From: an uncultured Pseudomonadota bacterium
GTDB taxonomy: Bacteria; Pseudomonadota; Gammaproteobacteria; Burkholderiales; Burkholderiaceae_C
Reading direction: 5' to 3'
Assembly: GCA_900320815.1 (NCBI GenBank)
Contig: ONTY01000102.1
Location: forward strand, 1-6,108
DNA length: 6,108 bases
Shown: positions 5,176-6,108 of the stretch, piece after piece
Numbering within the stretch: position 1 is the first letter of the stretch
Layout of the letters: the number at the start of each line of letters is the position of its first letter
Position numbers and translations under genes: made by a program
Notes under the pieces: generated by a model
What the model was told of the DNA's origin: nothing
Database searches by the model: none
Seen by the model: only the letters and a program-made list of their open reading frames with translations

Positions 5176-6108
5176 TTATCGCTGGGCGCCAGCAGCGCGC
5201 AGCATTTGCGACATCGCGATCGTGGTGGACTGCGAAAGTGCTGTGATTCCATTCTCTGCCCTGGCATGAATGTCCACACCGGCGTCGAGCAGAAGTTTGG
5301 CAATCTCCAGGTTCCCACCGTGCGCGGCAAGCATGAGCGTCGTCGTGTTGTTGTGCGTTTTTGCGTGGACATCCGCTCCAGCGGCAAGCAGGAGTTTGAC
5401 GGTTTCAACATGCCCTTGCATTGCAGCGTTCATCAGCGCCGTGAAGCCATCGTTGAGTTTGAAATCCTCGCTTTTTGGGTCTGATTTGTACTTTGCATTG
5501 ACGTTGGCACCGGCGTCAAGCAGGAGTTTGGCAATGTTTGTGCGCCCGTGGAAGGCGGCGTCCATCAGCGCAGTGTTGCCATGCCTGTCAGCAGCATCGG
5601 CATGCACACCTGCGTTGAGCAAGCACGCGACTTCCTGTGCATCGCCCATTCGCGCAGCATATATGAGGGACTTGGGAGGGCTTTCAGGCACTGCCATTGT
5701 GCATGGAGTGCTGTTTTCTGTTTTGCTGTGCTGTGCGTTTGCACCGCGCAGCAGTTTTGCAACGTGCGGGTTGCCATATTTTCTGGCAAGCGCCAGCGCC
5801 GTGTCGCCTGATGCGTTTTTGGCGTTGGTATCGGCGCCAGCGGCGAGCAGAAATTTGACGGCTTCGGTGTGTCCGTTCATTGCTGCCTCCATCAAAGCGG
5901 TTGTCCCGTCAAAATATTTGGCATTCACATCGACGCCGCTGGCGATCAAGAGCCGGAGCATGTCGATATTGCCTTGGGATGCCATTGCCATCAGCGATGC
6001 TGCGCGCCCCATCTGGATATTTTCATGCGTCGAATTGTTTGCCCTGGATTGCTTGCCAGGCAATGCGGCAGCGGCATCTCCCGCTTGCGCTGATTGATTT
6101 GATTGGAG
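5176..6108 (-). CDS. Ankyrin-repeat protein, 5'-truncated
   Basis: The frame is open from the stop at 5176-5178 to the window's right edge, giving 310 visible residues; a TTG at 6061-6063 and an ATG at 6010-6012 are possible but poorly supported internal starts. About eight ankyrin repeats of 33 residues are seen, each with the GxTALMxAAxxGHxExxKLLLxAGAD.NAK pattern. Repeats 1-3 run from MGRAASLM to LLRGANAQ; a Ser/Pro-rich linker of about 20 residues follows; repeats 4-7 run from SLIYAARMGD to DIHARAE; the last (NGITALSQSTT...AAGAQR) is a short C-terminal cap. The loop after repeat 5 has an 11-residue charged insertion (KSDPKSEDFKL). Ankyrin arrays bind protein partners; no enzymatic or membrane segment is visible. 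The first visible residues, Gln/Ala/Ser-rich, could be the start of a mature exported protein, but this lies at the edge. It is convergent with the MFS gene. Confidence 0.85.
   Translation of the reverse strand, partial: LQSNQSAQAGDAAAALPGKQSRANNSTHENIQMGRAASLMAMASQGNIDMLRLLIASGVDVNAKYFDGTTALMEAAMNGHTEAVKFLLAAGADTNAKNASGDTALALARKYGNPHVAKLLRGANAQHSKTENSTPCTMAVPESPPKSLIYAARMGDAQEVACLLNAGVHADAADRHGNTALMDAAFHGRTNIAKLLLDAGANVNAKYKSDPKSEDFKLNDGFTALMNAAMQGHVETVKLLLAAGADVHAKTHNNTTTLMLAAHGGNLEIAKLLLDAGVDIHARAENGITALSQSTTIAMSQMLRAAGAQR
5281..5304 (-). repeat. Intragenic ankyrin DNA repeat, copy in repeat 7
   Basis: These 24 nt match 5512-5535 at 22 positions and encode the second helix IAKLLLDAG of ankyrin repeat 7. 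The offset of 231 nt (77 codons) equals one 33-residue repeat plus one repeat with the 11-residue insertion, so the match is in register. Confidence 0.6.
5512..5535 (-). repeat. Intragenic ankyrin DNA repeat, copy in repeat 5
   Basis: Partner of 5281-5304, encoding the same IAKLLLDAG helix of repeat 5. The near identity at DNA level between repeats 5 and 7, higher than between neighbours, suggests duplication in two-repeat units or gene conversion. Confidence 0.6.

Noticed and set aside
5270..6097. A 275-codon + strand frame opposite the ankyrin gene
   Set aside because: It is the Ser/Ala-rich mirror of the repeat array; the minus strand shows regular 33-residue ankyrin repeats.

Overview
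The window is GC-rich bacterial chromosome from a Gram-negative host. This is suggested by several proteins with Sec-type signal peptides and periplasmic roles (two Spy/CpxP-like proteins, an LprI-type protein, a peptidoglycan amidase) and by proteobacterial-style codon use. The exact genus cannot be fixed; a beta- or gammaproteobacterium is the best guess. I see no rRNA, tRNA, CRISPR array, insertion sequence or phage gene. Most starts lack a clear Shine-Dalgarno sequence, the exception being the threonine aldolase.

Left part (1-1050, + strand): two tandem Spy/CpxP-like (LTxxQ) periplasmic proteins. The first is cut by the window start and has histidine-rich ends; the second is complete. A perfect 10-bp hairpin lies between them and a perfect 11-bp hairpin follows the second, probably closing the unit.

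Centre-left (1067-2386, + strand): a consensus -35 box and a leader of roughly 125 nt precede a small cysteine-rich exported protein of the DUF1311/LprI family. Only 14 nt further on starts an exported zinc amidase (N-acetylmuramoyl-L-alanine amidase, Amidase_3). They look like a two-gene cell-envelope unit. The amidase overlaps tail to tail by 19 bp with a minus-strand PLP enzyme of the L-threonine aldolase family (2368-3438).

Centre-right (3439-5106, + strand): divergent from the aldolase is a frameshifted, internally deleted remnant that resembles an AlbA_2 (Schlafen-type) ATP-binding regulator. Seven nt after its last stop starts a 12-helix MFS transporter. Remnant and transporter begin with the same five residues (MPNTS), with only synonymous differences.

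Right part (5176-6108, - strand): an ankyrin-repeat protein with about eight repeats, convergent with the transporter and running off the right edge without a visible start.

Overall this looks like an ordinary chromosomal region with an envelope-stress/cell-wall flavour and one decayed gene. I see no convincing new multi-gene system; the most interesting points are the gene remnant with the shared start sequence, the LprI-amidase pair, the diverged Spy pair with its hairpin, and the ankyrin protein.
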